Assembly: GCA_003248865.1 (NCBI GenBank)
Contig: QFPK01000009.1
Coordinates: forward strand, 1 to 64,000
Direction of reading: 5' to 3'
From: Sphingomonas sp.
Lineage (GTDB): Bacteria > Pseudomonadota > Alphaproteobacteria > Sphingomonadales > Sphingomonadaceae
Length of the DNA: 64,000 nt
In this document: positions 41,723-50,116 of the stretch, piece after piece
How the letters are laid out: every line of letters starts with the position of its first letter
Numbering within the stretch: position 1 is the stretch's first letter
Notes under the pieces: generated by a model
The model's database searches: none
What the model saw: the letters and a program-made list of their open reading frames with translations, nothing else
Told to the model about the DNA's origin: nothing
Made by a program: the position numbers and the translations under genes

Positions 41723-42019
41723 TGCGTTTCGCTTTCGTGCTCGGAGTTTTTTTGTATGCATTTCAGAGCACTGCGAAAGCAGAAAGTGCCGCCGAGTTTT
41801 TCGCAAGAAAAATCGGGGCAAACATAATATCTGTTACGCGAAAGGATAACAATGAATACGAAGTATCTTCCAAAAATGTTATAATAAAAACAAGATATTG
41901 CTATGAATACGTGTACTATGAAGACGCAATTGTTATTGATGATACGTTAGTATTTTTGGAAGAAAACGAGATTTGTGACATCGAAGGTATCTATCGAAAA
42001 GAAAGATAGTTCCAGATGA
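41716..42019. repeat. 7-bp direct repeat CAGATGA flanking a small inserted gene
   Basis: CAGATGA occurs at 41716-41722, as the korA stop context, and at 42013-42019, as the korB start context. Removing one copy and the 290 bases between recreates an ATGA overlap of korA stop and korB start. This looks like a target duplication from insertion into a once-coupled korAB operon. Confidence 0.7.
41719..42009 (+). CDS. Small secreted A+T-rich protein inserted between korA and korB
   Basis: A 96-residue protein with a signal peptide (hydrophobic residues ~3-16, cleavage near AKA-ESA) and a mature part KIGANIISVTRKDNNEYEVS, TRYCYEYVYYED, then FLEENEICDI. Two cysteines may form a disulfide. Its DNA is much more A+T-rich than korA or korB and uses codons such as ATA and AGA that the neighbours avoid. 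The start ATG overlaps the korA stop, and the korB ATG follows 6 bases after its stop. No family was firmly recognised; function unknown. It appears recently acquired. Confidence 0.7.
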   Translation: MMRFAFVLGVFLYAFQSTAKAESAAEFFARKIGANIISVTRKDNNEYEVSSKNVIIKTRYCYEYVYYEDAIVIDDTLVFLEENEICDIEGIYRKER

Positions 42020-43041
42020 ACGAGATTGCGAAGATCGTGCCCGCCAGCAAGCCGGACGACTGGGCGACCGACCAGGAGGTGCGCTGGTGCCCCGGCTGCG
42101 GCGACTATGCCATCCTGAAGGCGGTGCAGCGGGTGATGCCGGAGCTGGGCGTAGAGCCGCACAACACGGTGTTCATTTCCGGCATCGGCTGCTCCAGCCG
42201 CTTTCCCTATTATATGGAGACCTACGGCTTCCACACCATCCACGGGCGCGCGCCGACCATCGCGACCGGCGTGAAGCTGGCGAACCCGGCACTGGACGTG
42301 TGGATCATCACCGGCGACGGCGACGGGCTGTCCATCGGCGGCAATCACATGCTGCACCTGATCCGGCGCAATCTGGATTGCCAGCTGCTGCTGTTCAACA
42401 ACGAGATCTATGGCCTGACCAAGGGGCAATATTCGCCCACCTCAAGGCCCGGCACGCGGTCCCCCACCTCTCCGCTGGGGTCGCTGGAATCGCCGGTGAA
42501 GCCCTGCGCCTTCGCGCTGGGAGCGGGCGGGCGTTTTGTGGCGCGCACCATCGACACCGCGCAGAAGCATATGCCCGACGTGCTGAAGCGGGCGCATGCC
42601 AACAAGGGCACCAGCTTTGTGGAGATCTACCAGAATTGCGTGGTCTATAACGACGGGGTGTTCGACCAGTTCACCGAGAAGAAGCAGGCCCCGCTGACCC
42701 AGATCTGGCTAGAGCATGGCAAGCCGATGCTGTTCGCGAACGGCACGAAGGGGCTGAAGCTGAACCGCCAGACGCTGCGGCTGGAGGTGGTGGAGGTGGT
42801 GGAGGTGGTGGACGGCGACGCATCCGACGTGATCGTGCACGACGAGACGAACAAGGCTGTCGCCAGCATGCTGATCGACATGCCCTTCCCCGAGTTCCCC
42901 GTGGCGCTGGGCGTGCTATATTGCGACCCGGACATGAGCTTTGACGCGGCGATGGAGGCGCAGGAAGCCCGGATGACGAGCGGCAAGATCGCCGACTTCA
43001 ACGCGCTTCTGCGGCGGGGCCAGAGCTGGGAAGTGAAGTGA
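42016..43041 (+). CDS. korB: 2-oxoacid:ferredoxin oxidoreductase subunit beta
   Basis: A 341-residue TPP-binding subunit. C25 and C28 of RWCPGCGDYAILKA and the cysteine in SGIGCSSRFPYYM are the usual [4Fe-4S] ligands; ITGDGDGLSIGGNHMLHLIRRN is the TPP/Mg site, followed by NNEIYGLTKGQYSPTS. It completes the enzyme with KorA. Its coding sequence contains three tandem 9-bp units GAGGTGGTG (42784-42810) giving an EVVEVVEVV stretch. No good ribosome site lies before it, as expected if it was once coupled directly to korA. Confidence 0.93.
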   Translation: MNEIAKIVPASKPDDWATDQEVRWCPGCGDYAILKAVQRVMPELGVEPHNTVFISGIGCSSRFPYYMETYGFHTIHGRAPTIATGVKLANPALDVWIITGDGDGLSIGGNHMLHLIRRNLDCQLLLFNNEIYGLTKGQYSPTSRPGTRSPTSPLGSLESPVKPCAFALGAGGRFVARTIDTAQKHMPDVLKRAHANKGTSFVEIYQNCVVYNDGVFDQFTEKKQAPLTQIWLEHGKPMLFANGTKGLKLNRQTLRLEVVEVVEVVDGDASDVIVHDETNKAVASMLIDMPFPEFPVALGVLYCDPDMSFDAAMEAQEARMTSGKIADFNALLRRGQSWEVK

Positions 43042-43078
43042 TCGGGGGCTGATCTGCCGGCGGCCCCCGGCGGGTTGC

Positions 43079-44107
43079 ATGGAAGGGGGCATCGACATCG
43101 GACTGGATCGTCGCAGCTTGATCGGGGGGCTGGCGGCCCTTTCTGCTGCGCCGCTGTTCGCGGAAGACTCTCCACCCGGTGCAGCCCCTGCCAAAAGGCG
43201 GGTTTCCGCCGTGACCGCCTGCCCTGTTCCCGCTGTGGAGATGCGGGTGCCGACCATGGGCGGCAATCTTTATGCGCGCGGCAACGGGCCGCTGGCCGAC
43301 GGGCCCGCGCCCGTGCTGTTCCTGCACGGCGGACCCGGCGGCAGCCATCTGGGCATGGTGGGGGCGCTGCCGCTGGCCGATACGCGCGGCGTGATCCTGT
43401 ACGATCAGCTGGATTGCGGCCTGTCGGACCGGCCCGGCGACCGGTCAGGGTGGAATGTGGACCGCTTCGTATCTGAGATCGATTCCATGCGCCGGGCGTT
43501 CAACCTGGATCGCTTCCACCTTTCCGGCACCAGCTGGGGCGGGACTTTGGCGCTGGAATATGCCGCGCGGCGGCCGGAGGGTCTGGAAAGCCTGATCCTG
43601 CTGAGCCCGCTGGTTTCGACCCGCACCTGGCTGGCCGACGCGGAGGTCTGGATTGCGGGCATGCCCGCCGACAAGCAGGCCGCCATTGCCGAGGCGCGGC
43701 GGACCGGCAATTACGAGGCCGACAGCTTCATGGCGGCCGATCTCTATTATGCGCGGCAGCATCTCTCCCGCGAGCGGCTATCTCCGCTGCATCTGGCCTG
43801 CCAGGGGCGGAACGACCCCCTGTTCAACCTGGACCTCTATATGCACATGTGGGGGCCGAGCGAGTTCGTGGTGACGGGCACGCTGGGCGATTATGATGGC
43901 GAGCATCTGCTGCCGCAGGTGGCGGTGCCCACCCTGTTCATCGGCGGCGAGTTCGACGAGGCGCGGCCTTCGACGCTGAAGGATTATGCCCGGCGGGTGC
44001 CCGACGGCCGCTATCGCATGATCGCCGGATCGGGCCATTGGGTGGAGAATGACCGCCCCGCCGAGCATCAGCAGGCCCTGCGCGACTGGCTGAAGGGCCG
44101 TGCCTGA
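43079..44107 (+). CDS. Alpha/beta hydrolase, prolyl aminopeptidase-like (S33 family)
   Basis: A 342-residue protein. A possible Tat-type signal (DRRSLIGGLAALSAAP) precedes the hydrolase fold. The oxyanion motif is FLHGGPGGS (residues ~83-89), the nucleophile is S152 in SGTSWGGTLALEYAARRPEG, and the acid and histidine are in FIGGEFDEARP and AGSGHWVEN. This matches proline iminopeptidase and related hydrolases; the substrate is uncertain. It starts 37 bases after korB and may be co-transcribed. Confidence 0.85.
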   Translation: MEGGIDIGLDRRSLIGGLAALSAAPLFAEDSPPGAAPAKRRVSAVTACPVPAVEMRVPTMGGNLYARGNGPLADGPAPVLFLHGGPGGSHLGMVGALPLADTRGVILYDQLDCGLSDRPGDRSGWNVDRFVSEIDSMRRAFNLDRFHLSGTSWGGTLALEYAARRPEGLESLILLSPLVSTRTWLADAEVWIAGMPADKQAAIAEARRTGNYEADSFMAADLYYARQHLSRERLSPLHLACQGRNDPLFNLDLYMHMWGPSEFVVTGTLGDYDGEHLLPQVAVPTLFIGGEFDEARPSTLKDYARRVPDGRYRMIAGSGHWVENDRPAEHQQALRDWLKGRA

Positions 44108-44161
44108 GTATCCGCGGGGGAAATCCGCTGTTCACGCCGTATGGGCCATCATGAGGCCCGG

Positions 44162-44752
44162 ATGCTCGCCCAGTTGAAACCTGCCAATGATGCGCGGACG
44201 GCGCCCAGCGCGGAGGCGTTGCTGCTGTCTCGTGCGGCGGAGGGCGACGCCCGTGCCTTTGCCGAGCTGGCCCGGATGCTGGCCCGGCCGGCGCTGGCGC
44301 TGTGCGTGCGCGTGCTGGGCGACCGGCAACTGGCGGAAGATGCCGTGCAGGAGGCGATGGCCCGGCTGTGGCGCGAAGCGAAGCGTTTCGATCCCGACCG
44401 GGGCAGCTTTGCCGGATGGTGGCGGCGGATGCTGATGAATTGCGCGCTGGACGGGCGGCGACGGCTGAAGCTGGTGTCCGCGCTGGACGAGGCAAGCGAC
44501 GTGGCAGACCCGGCGCCGACGCCCGGCATGGCGGCCGAAGCCAATGACCTGGCTGCCAGAGTGCAGGCCGCTGCCGCCGGATTGCCGGAGCGGCAGCGCG
44601 CAGCGCTGGCGCTGTTTCACGGCGAGGGGCTGAGCATGGCGGAGATCGCCGTGGCGCTGGAGAGCAGCGAGAAGGCGGTGGAAGGCCTGCTGTTGCGCGG
44701 CCGCGCCGCGCTGAAGGAACGACTGAAGGATCTGAAGGACGAGCTGGAATGA
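44162..44752 (+). CDS. ECF-type RNA polymerase sigma factor
   Basis: A 196-residue sigma-70-family protein. Region 2 is VLGDRQLAEDAVQEAMARLWREAKRFDPDRGSFAGWWRRMLMN; region 4 is LPERQRAALALFHGEGLSMAEIAVALESSEKAVEGLLLRGRAALKERL. It heads a three-gene operon with a membrane protein and a periplasmic metal-sensor-like protein, a layout like cnr/ncc-type regulation. An in-frame ATG at 44141 would add seven residues; 44162 has a better-placed GAGG. The stop overlaps the next gene. Confidence 0.88.
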   Translation: MLAQLKPANDARTAPSAEALLLSRAAEGDARAFAELARMLARPALALCVRVLGDRQLAEDAVQEAMARLWREAKRFDPDRGSFAGWWRRMLMNCALDGRRRLKLVSALDEASDVADPAPTPGMAAEANDLAARVQAAAAGLPERQRAALALFHGEGLSMAEIAVALESSEKAVEGLLLRGRAALKERLKDLKDELE

Positions 44753-45108
44753 GCGTGAAACCCACCCTGAACGACGCGCTGGCGGCCTGGGGCAAGGCTG
44801 ATCTGCCGAAACTGTCCGGAGATGCGGCGGGGGATAATGCGGCGCTGGCGCGTATCCTTCAGCATGCCGACGCAATTGCCGCAGCTGATGTTCCTTCCCG
44901 TCGCCCCTGGTGGGCGCTGGGCGGCGCAGTTGCGGCATCCGTGGCGCTCGCGCTGCTGCTGTCGCCCTCGATTCCCGGGCGGCAGTCGCAGGGTGATGAC
45001 ACGGACAAGGGGGCGGCGCCGGTGATGCTGGCAGACGCGAGCGGCACCGACAGTGCTGCGTTCGCGCTGCTTTATACCCCCACTTCGGAAGAGGAATATC
45101 AGCTGTGA
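44749..45108 (+). CDS. Small single-span membrane protein, probable anti-sigma component
   Basis: A 119-residue protein with an acidic cytosolic head (~50 residues), one membrane span at PWWALGGAVAASVALALLLSP, and a short periplasmic tail ending TPTSEEEYQL. Start and stop overlap the sigma and sensor-like genes by ATGA/GTGA. Position and topology suggest the membrane anti-sigma factor of the system; no classical zinc-anti-sigma motif is seen, so this is inference. Confidence 0.65.
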   Translation: MSVKPTLNDALAAWGKADLPKLSGDAAGDNAALARILQHADAIAAADVPSRRPWWALGGAVAASVALALLLSPSIPGRQSQGDDTDKGAAPVMLADASGTDSAAFALLYTPTSEEEYQL

Positions 45109-45593
45109 AAACCCTGATCCTGACCACGGCGGCCCTGTTGGCCGCCCCCGCGCTGGCGCAGACCGCGCCTGCCGCCGCACCCACCAGCGCGGATGCCAAA
45201 CCCAAGGCTGGCGCGAAGCGAATGCATCACCCGATGCTGTTCGGTAATGTTTCGCCGGAGGGCCGCGCGATTCTGCGCGAGACGATGCGCTCAAATCCGG
45301 AAGACCGGACCGCGCTGAGAGCCACGCGGGATCGGATCAACGATATCGTTGGTGCTGAAAAGCTGGATGTCAACGCCCTGAAGCGCGCCATGGATGACGA
45401 GCGTCGTCTGATCGACTCTCAGCATGCCAAGCGTCAGGCTGCGTTGCTGGCGGCAATCCAGAAGCTGTCGCCTGCCGACCGCAAGGCATTTGCTGAAGAC
45501 GCCCGCAAGGGCCGCGACGAAATCGAGGCGAGGGTGAAGCGCTGGCACGAAAACAACCCAGCGCAGCGCCCGGAACGGCCGACCAGGAAGTAA
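45105..45593 (+). CDS. Periplasmic heavy-metal-sensor-like / CpxP-Spy-type protein
   Basis: A 162-residue exported protein: signal peptide MKTLILTTAALLAAPALA, then a helical domain with paired charged helices (RETMRSNPEDRTALRATRDRI and LSPADRKAFAEDARKGRDEIEARVKRW), the layout of CnrX/ZraP-type periplasmic sensors and Spy-like chaperones. A KRMHHPMLF segment could bind metal. The start is GTG at 45105, overlapping the previous stop. It would relay a periplasmic signal to the membrane protein and sigma factor. Confidence 0.75.
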   Translation: MKTLILTTAALLAAPALAQTAPAAAPTSADAKPKAGAKRMHHPMLFGNVSPEGRAILRETMRSNPEDRTALRATRDRINDIVGAEKLDVNALKRAMDDERRLIDSQHAKRQAALLAAIQKLSPADRKAFAEDARKGRDEIEARVKRWHENNPAQRPERPTRK

Positions 45594-45614
45594 CTTCCTG
45601 GGAAGCAAGACAAG

Positions 45615-45650
45615 AAAAGGGCCCCCGGTCTGTCCGGAGGCCCTTTTTTT
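45615..45650. terminator. Bidirectional terminator between the sigma operon and the TonB receptor
   Basis: The hairpin GGGCCCCCGG (45619-45628) and CCGGAGGCCC (45634-45643) has one mismatch and is flanked by A-run and T-run (seven T). It serves the plus-strand sigma operon and probably the convergent receptor gene. Confidence 0.9.
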
Positions 45651-45695
45651 ATATCATCTTGCGCCGATCGGGGCGGCGCCCCGACCTGGACGCCG

Positions 45696-47909
45696 TTAGA
45701 AGCGATAGCCGGCTGTAACCGCCACTGTGCGCGGCGGACCATAGTAGCCGATGATCGAGTTGCCGAAGGCAGCGCCGGGGAAATAATAGCCCCCGACCCG
45801 ATAGCGCTCGTCGGTGAGATTGCGACCATGCACACCGATGGTGAAGCGCTCATCCCCCGAGGTCCAGTTAGCCGAGGCGTCCGCCAGGATGTAGCCTTGC
45901 TGATCCAGCGGAGACGCATATTCGAACATATGGATGCTGGAGCGCAACGTGATCGCCGGCGTGATCGACAGGCGGCCGCCAGCGACATCCTTAGACCAGG
46001 TGAGCGAGCTGTTGATGGTGAATTCCGGCGTGTTCTGGAAGAAGCGCTGGTCCGACACGTCGACGGGCGTGGTGCCCCCGGCGATGTAGGTCAAGAACTC
46101 CTTATATTCAGCCTTGATGTAGCCGATGCTGGTCTGGAACTGGATGTTCTCGGTGGGAACAGCGCGAAGCTCCGCTTCGATGCCCCAGATATCCGCGCGG
46201 CCGGCATTGTCCACGAACGAAGCGATGACGCCCGGCGTGGTGGTCGGCGCCTGGATCGTGACCTGCTGATCCTTGTACTTCGAATAGAAGCCAGCAAGGT
46301 TCAGGAACAGGGTGCGGTCGAGGAAGGCGCCCTTCATGCCAAGTTCGAAGCTGTCAATCGTCTCGGGCTCATAGCCGTTGACGGTAGTCGGCGTTGCGAC
46401 CACGTCGCCGCGCATGTCGAAGCCGCCCGATTTGAAGCCGCGACCCCAGCTTGCGTAGAAGTTGAGATCCTGTTCCGGCTGGTAGCTCAGCGAGACGCGC
46501 GGGGTCAGCTTCTTGAAGGTGCGATCGTTGCTGTAGTCCGACCGCGTATCCAGGAAAACGGCGCCGGGATTGCCAAAGCCCGGCGAACGGATGCCGAGAT
46601 AGCGCTGGCGGAGAACAGTGCCTTCCTTCTTGTCCTGGGTCCAGCGGAGGCCCGCCGACACCTTGAACTGCTCTGTCACATCGTAGGACGCGTCTCCGAA
46701 GAAGGCGATCGACTTCGTTTTCACATTGCCACCGGTGTAGGTGGTGATGCCGCCGGGAATGGCGATACCGGCCACGGTATCGAACGCGCCCGAGGCGCGG
46801 CCTTCCAGATAGAAGGCCCCAAACACGCCTTGGAACCGCTCTTTCTCGACCAACAGCTGGACTTCCTGCGTGAACTGCCAGTCTTCGTACCGGGCGGGAA
46901 TGTCGAGGATCGGCCCCGGCGTGTTGTCGAAGTCGATCAGCGTGTCGGTGTAACCGTCGCGATAGGCAGAGACGGACTTCAGCGTAAGGCCGTCACCCAG
47001 CCCGATCTCGCCAGTGAGGCTGATGCCTTGTGTGACGACCTTGTTGTCATCCCCGATCCCGGAGCGGGTGTCGTACACGCTGTCGGTGGGTTCGAAGATG
47101 GCGACGCCGCCATTGCCCTCAAGACGGGTGCCGTGGCGAGGATTGGAGCGGTCCTCTGTGCGGTCGGCTGCGACCCGCACGAAGATGTCGCCATTGTCGA
47201 ACTCGGCCGAGAGGCGGCCGGCCAGCACGTCCTTGTCATACTGATCGACACCGGTGGTCAGATTCTTGCCGTAGCCGTCGCGCTGCGACCAGAGCACACC
47301 GGCGCCGACGGCGAAGTTGGCGCCCAGCGGCACCGCCACCGTGCCGGACAGGTCGATCTGGTTGTAGCTGCCATAGGTGGCCTTCACCCGGCCGCCGAAT
47401 TCGTTGCCCAGGCGCTTCGTCACATATTTGATCGCGCCGCCGATGGTGTTGCGGCCGTACAGCGTGCCCTGCGGGCCGCGCAGCACTTCGATCCGCTCCA
47501 CATCGAAGATATCGAGCACGGCGCCCTGCGGACGCGCCATATACACGTCATCGACATAGAGGCCGACGCCGGGTTCGAAGCCCCAGAGCGGGTCCTGCTG
47601 ACCCACACCGCGGATGAACGCGATCAGCGTGGAGTTGGAACCGCGAGCGACAGCCGTCGTCATGTTCGGGGCCTGCTGTTGCAGGGCGGTGATGTCGGGC
47701 GCTCCCTGCGCTTCCAGCGCGGAGCCGGAGACAGCCGTGACCGAGATCGGCACTTCCATCAGGCTCTCGTTGCGGCGGCGCGCCGACACAATGATATCAT
47801 CATAGGCACTGGCTTCCGTCGCGCCTGCGACGGGGGCTTCCTGCGCGTGCACAGGGAATGCCAGGCCTGTCGCCAAGGCAAGAATCGACAATTGACGGAT
47901 GTGTGGCAT
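45696..47909 (-). CDS. TonB-dependent outer-membrane receptor
   Basis: A 737-residue receptor. After a signal peptide (residues ~1-21, cut at VHA-QE) comes a TonB box-like YDDIIVSARRRNE, then the plug domain (PDITALQQQAPNMT, IRGVGQQDP, GVGLYVDDVYMARPQGAVLDIFDVERIEVLRGPQG, GRNTIGGAI) and a ~22-strand barrel closing with TAGYRF (final aromatic Phe). Such receptors take up siderophores, vitamin B12 or carbohydrates; the ligand is unknown. It is divergent from a TetR gene that probably controls it. The start was set at the signal peptide. Confidence 0.93.
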   Translation of the reverse strand: MPHIRQLSILALATGLAFPVHAQEAPVAGATEASAYDDIIVSARRRNESLMEVPISVTAVSGSALEAQGAPDITALQQQAPNMTTAVARGSNSTLIAFIRGVGQQDPLWGFEPGVGLYVDDVYMARPQGAVLDIFDVERIEVLRGPQGTLYGRNTIGGAIKYVTKRLGNEFGGRVKATYGSYNQIDLSGTVAVPLGANFAVGAGVLWSQRDGYGKNLTTGVDQYDKDVLAGRLSAEFDNGDIFVRVAADRTEDRSNPRHGTRLEGNGGVAIFEPTDSVYDTRSGIGDDNKVVTQGISLTGEIGLGDGLTLKSVSAYRDGYTDTLIDFDNTPGPILDIPARYEDWQFTQEVQLLVEKERFQGVFGAFYLEGRASGAFDTVAGIAIPGGITTYTGGNVKTKSIAFFGDASYDVTEQFKVSAGLRWTQDKKEGTVLRQRYLGIRSPGFGNPGAVFLDTRSDYSNDRTFKKLTPRVSLSYQPEQDLNFYASWGRGFKSGGFDMRGDVVATPTTVNGYEPETIDSFELGMKGAFLDRTLFLNLAGFYSKYKDQQVTIQAPTTTPGVIASFVDNAGRADIWGIEAELRAVPTENIQFQTSIGYIKAEYKEFLTYIAGGTTPVDVSDQRFFQNTPEFTINSSLTWSKDVAGGRLSITPAITLRSSIHMFEYASPLDQQGYILADASANWTSGDERFTIGVHGRNLTDERYRVGGYYFPGAAFGNSIIGYYGPPRTVAVTAGYRF

Positions 47910-48036
47910 CAGATTTTCCTCCCAAGGGTTGCGCCCGTTTCGGGCTTGCAGTTCCGTTGATGGGAGGTTTAGTGAAACATGAATCAAGATTCAACTTGAA
48001 ACCGGAATGACATCTTTGGGGTTGGGGAGAACAGCT

Positions 48037-48672
48037 GTGACCGATGCAGCGAAGACACAGGTTGAGCATCCGGACGAGCCGTCAGGCCTGCCTGTGCCGA
48101 AGACAGAACGTGGGCGACGTACCTTGCGCGCCTTGCTGGATGCAGCCGCGCTGGAGTTCGGCGCCAATGGCTTCCACGCCACTGGCATCACCGACATCAC
48201 GCGCCGTGCAGGAGTCGCTCTGGGCAGCTTTTACACCTACTTCGCCAGCAAGGAGGATATCTTCCGGGCGCTCGTTACGGATCTGTCTGCGCAGGTGAAG
48301 ATGCACGTGACCCCACGTGTGGCGGAAGCGCCCGATGCGTTGTCCCGGGAAAAGGCGGCGCTGGGCGGCTATCTGGATTTTGTAAGCCGCCAACAACTGA
48401 TCTACCGCATCATCGACGAAGCCGAATTTGTGGCGCCAGACGCCTATCAGGGTCACTACCGATCCACGGTCGCGCGGATCGCGGCACGCCTTGAAGCCGG
48501 CACCGGGCTCGGGGAACTACGTGAAGGCGTCGGCGAAGTAGAAGCCTGGGCGATTGCCGGAATGAACGTGTTCCTGGGTCTGCGCTATGGCGTATGGGGG
48601 GATAATCGGGAACTCGCCGAAGTGGTCGACCGCGCGCACCGGCTGGTTGCAGACGGAATCAGGAAGCGCTAA
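48037..48672 (+). CDS. TetR/AcrR family transcriptional regulator
   Basis: A 211-residue regulator. HTH: RTLRALLDAAALEFGANGFHATGITDITRRAGVALGSFYTYFASKEDIFRAL. The C-terminal ligand domain is helical. It is divergent from the TonB receptor, whose promoter is in the 127-base gap. The GTG at 48037 has GGGGAG nine bases upstream; an ATG at 48007 in frame would add ten residues and is possible. Confidence 0.88.
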   Translation: MTDAAKTQVEHPDEPSGLPVPKTERGRRTLRALLDAAALEFGANGFHATGITDITRRAGVALGSFYTYFASKEDIFRALVTDLSAQVKMHVTPRVAEAPDALSREKAALGGYLDFVSRQQLIYRIIDEAEFVAPDAYQGHYRSTVARIAARLEAGTGLGELREGVGEVEAWAIAGMNVFLGLRYGVWGDNRELAEVVDRAHRLVADGIRKR

Positions 48673-48711
48673 GGGGCGTTTCCTTCAAAGAAACTTGGCT
48701 GGCGGCTGCGC

Positions 48712-49125
48712 TCAGGCAGGCCAGTCCGGCAGAAACCGTGCCGCCAGATCGCGGGCGATGCGTGCCGGGCGACGCGTTGCGGTATCCAGGCAGCACCAGC
48801 TGGACTTCACCTCGGCCAGAATCGTGTCACCACGCTGAATCAGCGTGGTGAAGAAGGCCCGACTGCCCTGCACGCCCGTCGCCACCACATCCGCCAGCAC
48901 ATTGTCATCCAGAAAGGCCGGGGCGCGATAGGTGATCTCATGCTTCAGCGCGACCCACAGATGCTGGGCGACAGCCTCTGCCGGGGCGACATTCTGCCAG
49001 TAGCCGATGACAGCGTCTTGCACCCACTTCAGATAAACCGCGTTGTTCACATGGCCCATGAAATCGATATCCTCCGGCAGGATCCGGATGATGTGTTGAT
49101 GCATGGGATGTGCGGTCGCGCTCAT
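48712..49125 (-). CDS. Acyl-CoA thioesterase (4HBT hot-dog fold)
   Basis: A 137-residue protein: HIIRILPEDIDFMGHVNNAVYLKWVQDA is the 4HBT signature with the catalytic Asp-x-x-GH-x-N pattern, followed by the hot-dog strands ITYRAPAFLDDNVLADV and FFTTLIQRGDTILAEVKSSWCCLD. It would hydrolyse acyl-CoA thioesters. An internal ATG at 49104 gives a slightly shorter product. Ordinary chromosomal gene. Confidence 0.88.
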   Translation of the reverse strand: MSATAHPMHQHIIRILPEDIDFMGHVNNAVYLKWVQDAVIGYWQNVAPAEAVAQHLWVALKHEITYRAPAFLDDNVLADVVATGVQGSRAFFTTLIQRGDTILAEVKSSWCCLDTATRRPARIARDLAARFLPDWPA

Positions 49126-49170
49126 GTGTCAACATGGTAACGCATCGACGCTGCACCGCACAAGTGCCGT

Positions 49171-50037
49171 TCAGCGGTTCCATCCGGTCTGGCGGCGGAT
49201 TTCCGCCCATGCCAGCGCGCCCAGCCGCTGCGAGATGGGCCCTGGCGTGCCCGACCCCAGTGCCACACCATCCAGCCGTACGATGGGCAGTATCGGCGCG
49301 GTGGTGGAGGTGAGGAACAGTTCCGGCGCGGCGCGGGCTTCTTCCAGCGTGAAGGCGCGTTCCTCCACCTGAATCTGCGCGTCGCGCGCCAGATCCAGCA
49401 GGGTGTCGCGCGCGATGCCGGGCAGGATGCTGGCGGACAGCGGATGGGTGACGATATGGCCGTCTGCCGCCACCATATGGATGTTGGTGGACCCCCCCTC
49501 GGTGACGGTGCCGTCTTTCACGAACAGTGCTTCGAAGGCGCCCGCTGCGCGGGCTTCCTGCTTGGCGAGTACGGCTGGCAACAGCCCCGTGGTCTTCAGG
49601 TCGCACCGCGCCCAGCGCTGGTCCGGCAGGCTGATGGCGGACACGCCGGTTTGCAGCTGCGGCAGGCGCTGGGCGAAGTTGAAGCGCCGCATGGTGAGCA
49701 CCAGCGTGGGCGGAATGCCGGCCGGGAAGCCATGGTCGCGCTTCGCCGCGCCCCGGCTGACCTGGATGTAGAGCAGGCCATCGGAGTAGCGGCTGAGCGC
49801 GATGAGGCGGCGGGCGATCGCCTTCAGCGCCGCGTCCGACGGCAGGCCTTCGATGAACAGGGCCGCGAGGCCGCGCTGCAGCCGCCAGACATGCTTGTCC
49901 CAATCGAGGAAGCCGCCGTTCAGCACCGCGATCACTTCATACAGGCTGTCGGCGAACTGGAAGCCGCGATCCTCCACGGAAACTCCGGCTTCGGCGATGG
50001 GGCCGTAACGGCCGTTAACGTAGGCGACTGCGGGCAT
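49171..50037 (-). CDS. Class IV PLP aminotransferase, D-amino acid aminotransferase-like
   Basis: A 288-residue PLP enzyme: AYVNGRYGPIAEAGVSVEDRGFQFADSLYEVIAVLNG, the PLP-lysine K148 in ARCDLKTTGLLPAVLAKQEA, and VTEGGSTNIHMV, LPGIARDTLLDLA. The pattern fits D-alanine/D-amino acid transaminase better than the branched-chain enzymes, but the substrate is not proven. It starts 80 bases from the divergent photolyase gene. Confidence 0.87.
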   Translation of the reverse strand: MPAVAYVNGRYGPIAEAGVSVEDRGFQFADSLYEVIAVLNGGFLDWDKHVWRLQRGLAALFIEGLPSDAALKAIARRLIALSRYSDGLLYIQVSRGAAKRDHGFPAGIPPTLVLTMRRFNFAQRLPQLQTGVSAISLPDQRWARCDLKTTGLLPAVLAKQEARAAGAFEALFVKDGTVTEGGSTNIHMVAADGHIVTHPLSASILPGIARDTLLDLARDAQIQVEERAFTLEEARAAPELFLTSTTAPILPIVRLDGVALGSGTPGPISQRLGALAWAEIRRQTGWNR

Positions 50038-50116
50038 GGCGCGAACGCTTACGCGCCGCGCCTGGAAGGCGCAATCGCCTGCACGAAGCTTGGCAGGTGC
50101 AATCGGCCGGGCCTAA

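Noticed and set aside
45828..47960. 710-residue open frame on the plus strand
   Set aside because: Antisense to the TonB receptor; composition biased to Arg/Asp/Val/Gly and no domain.
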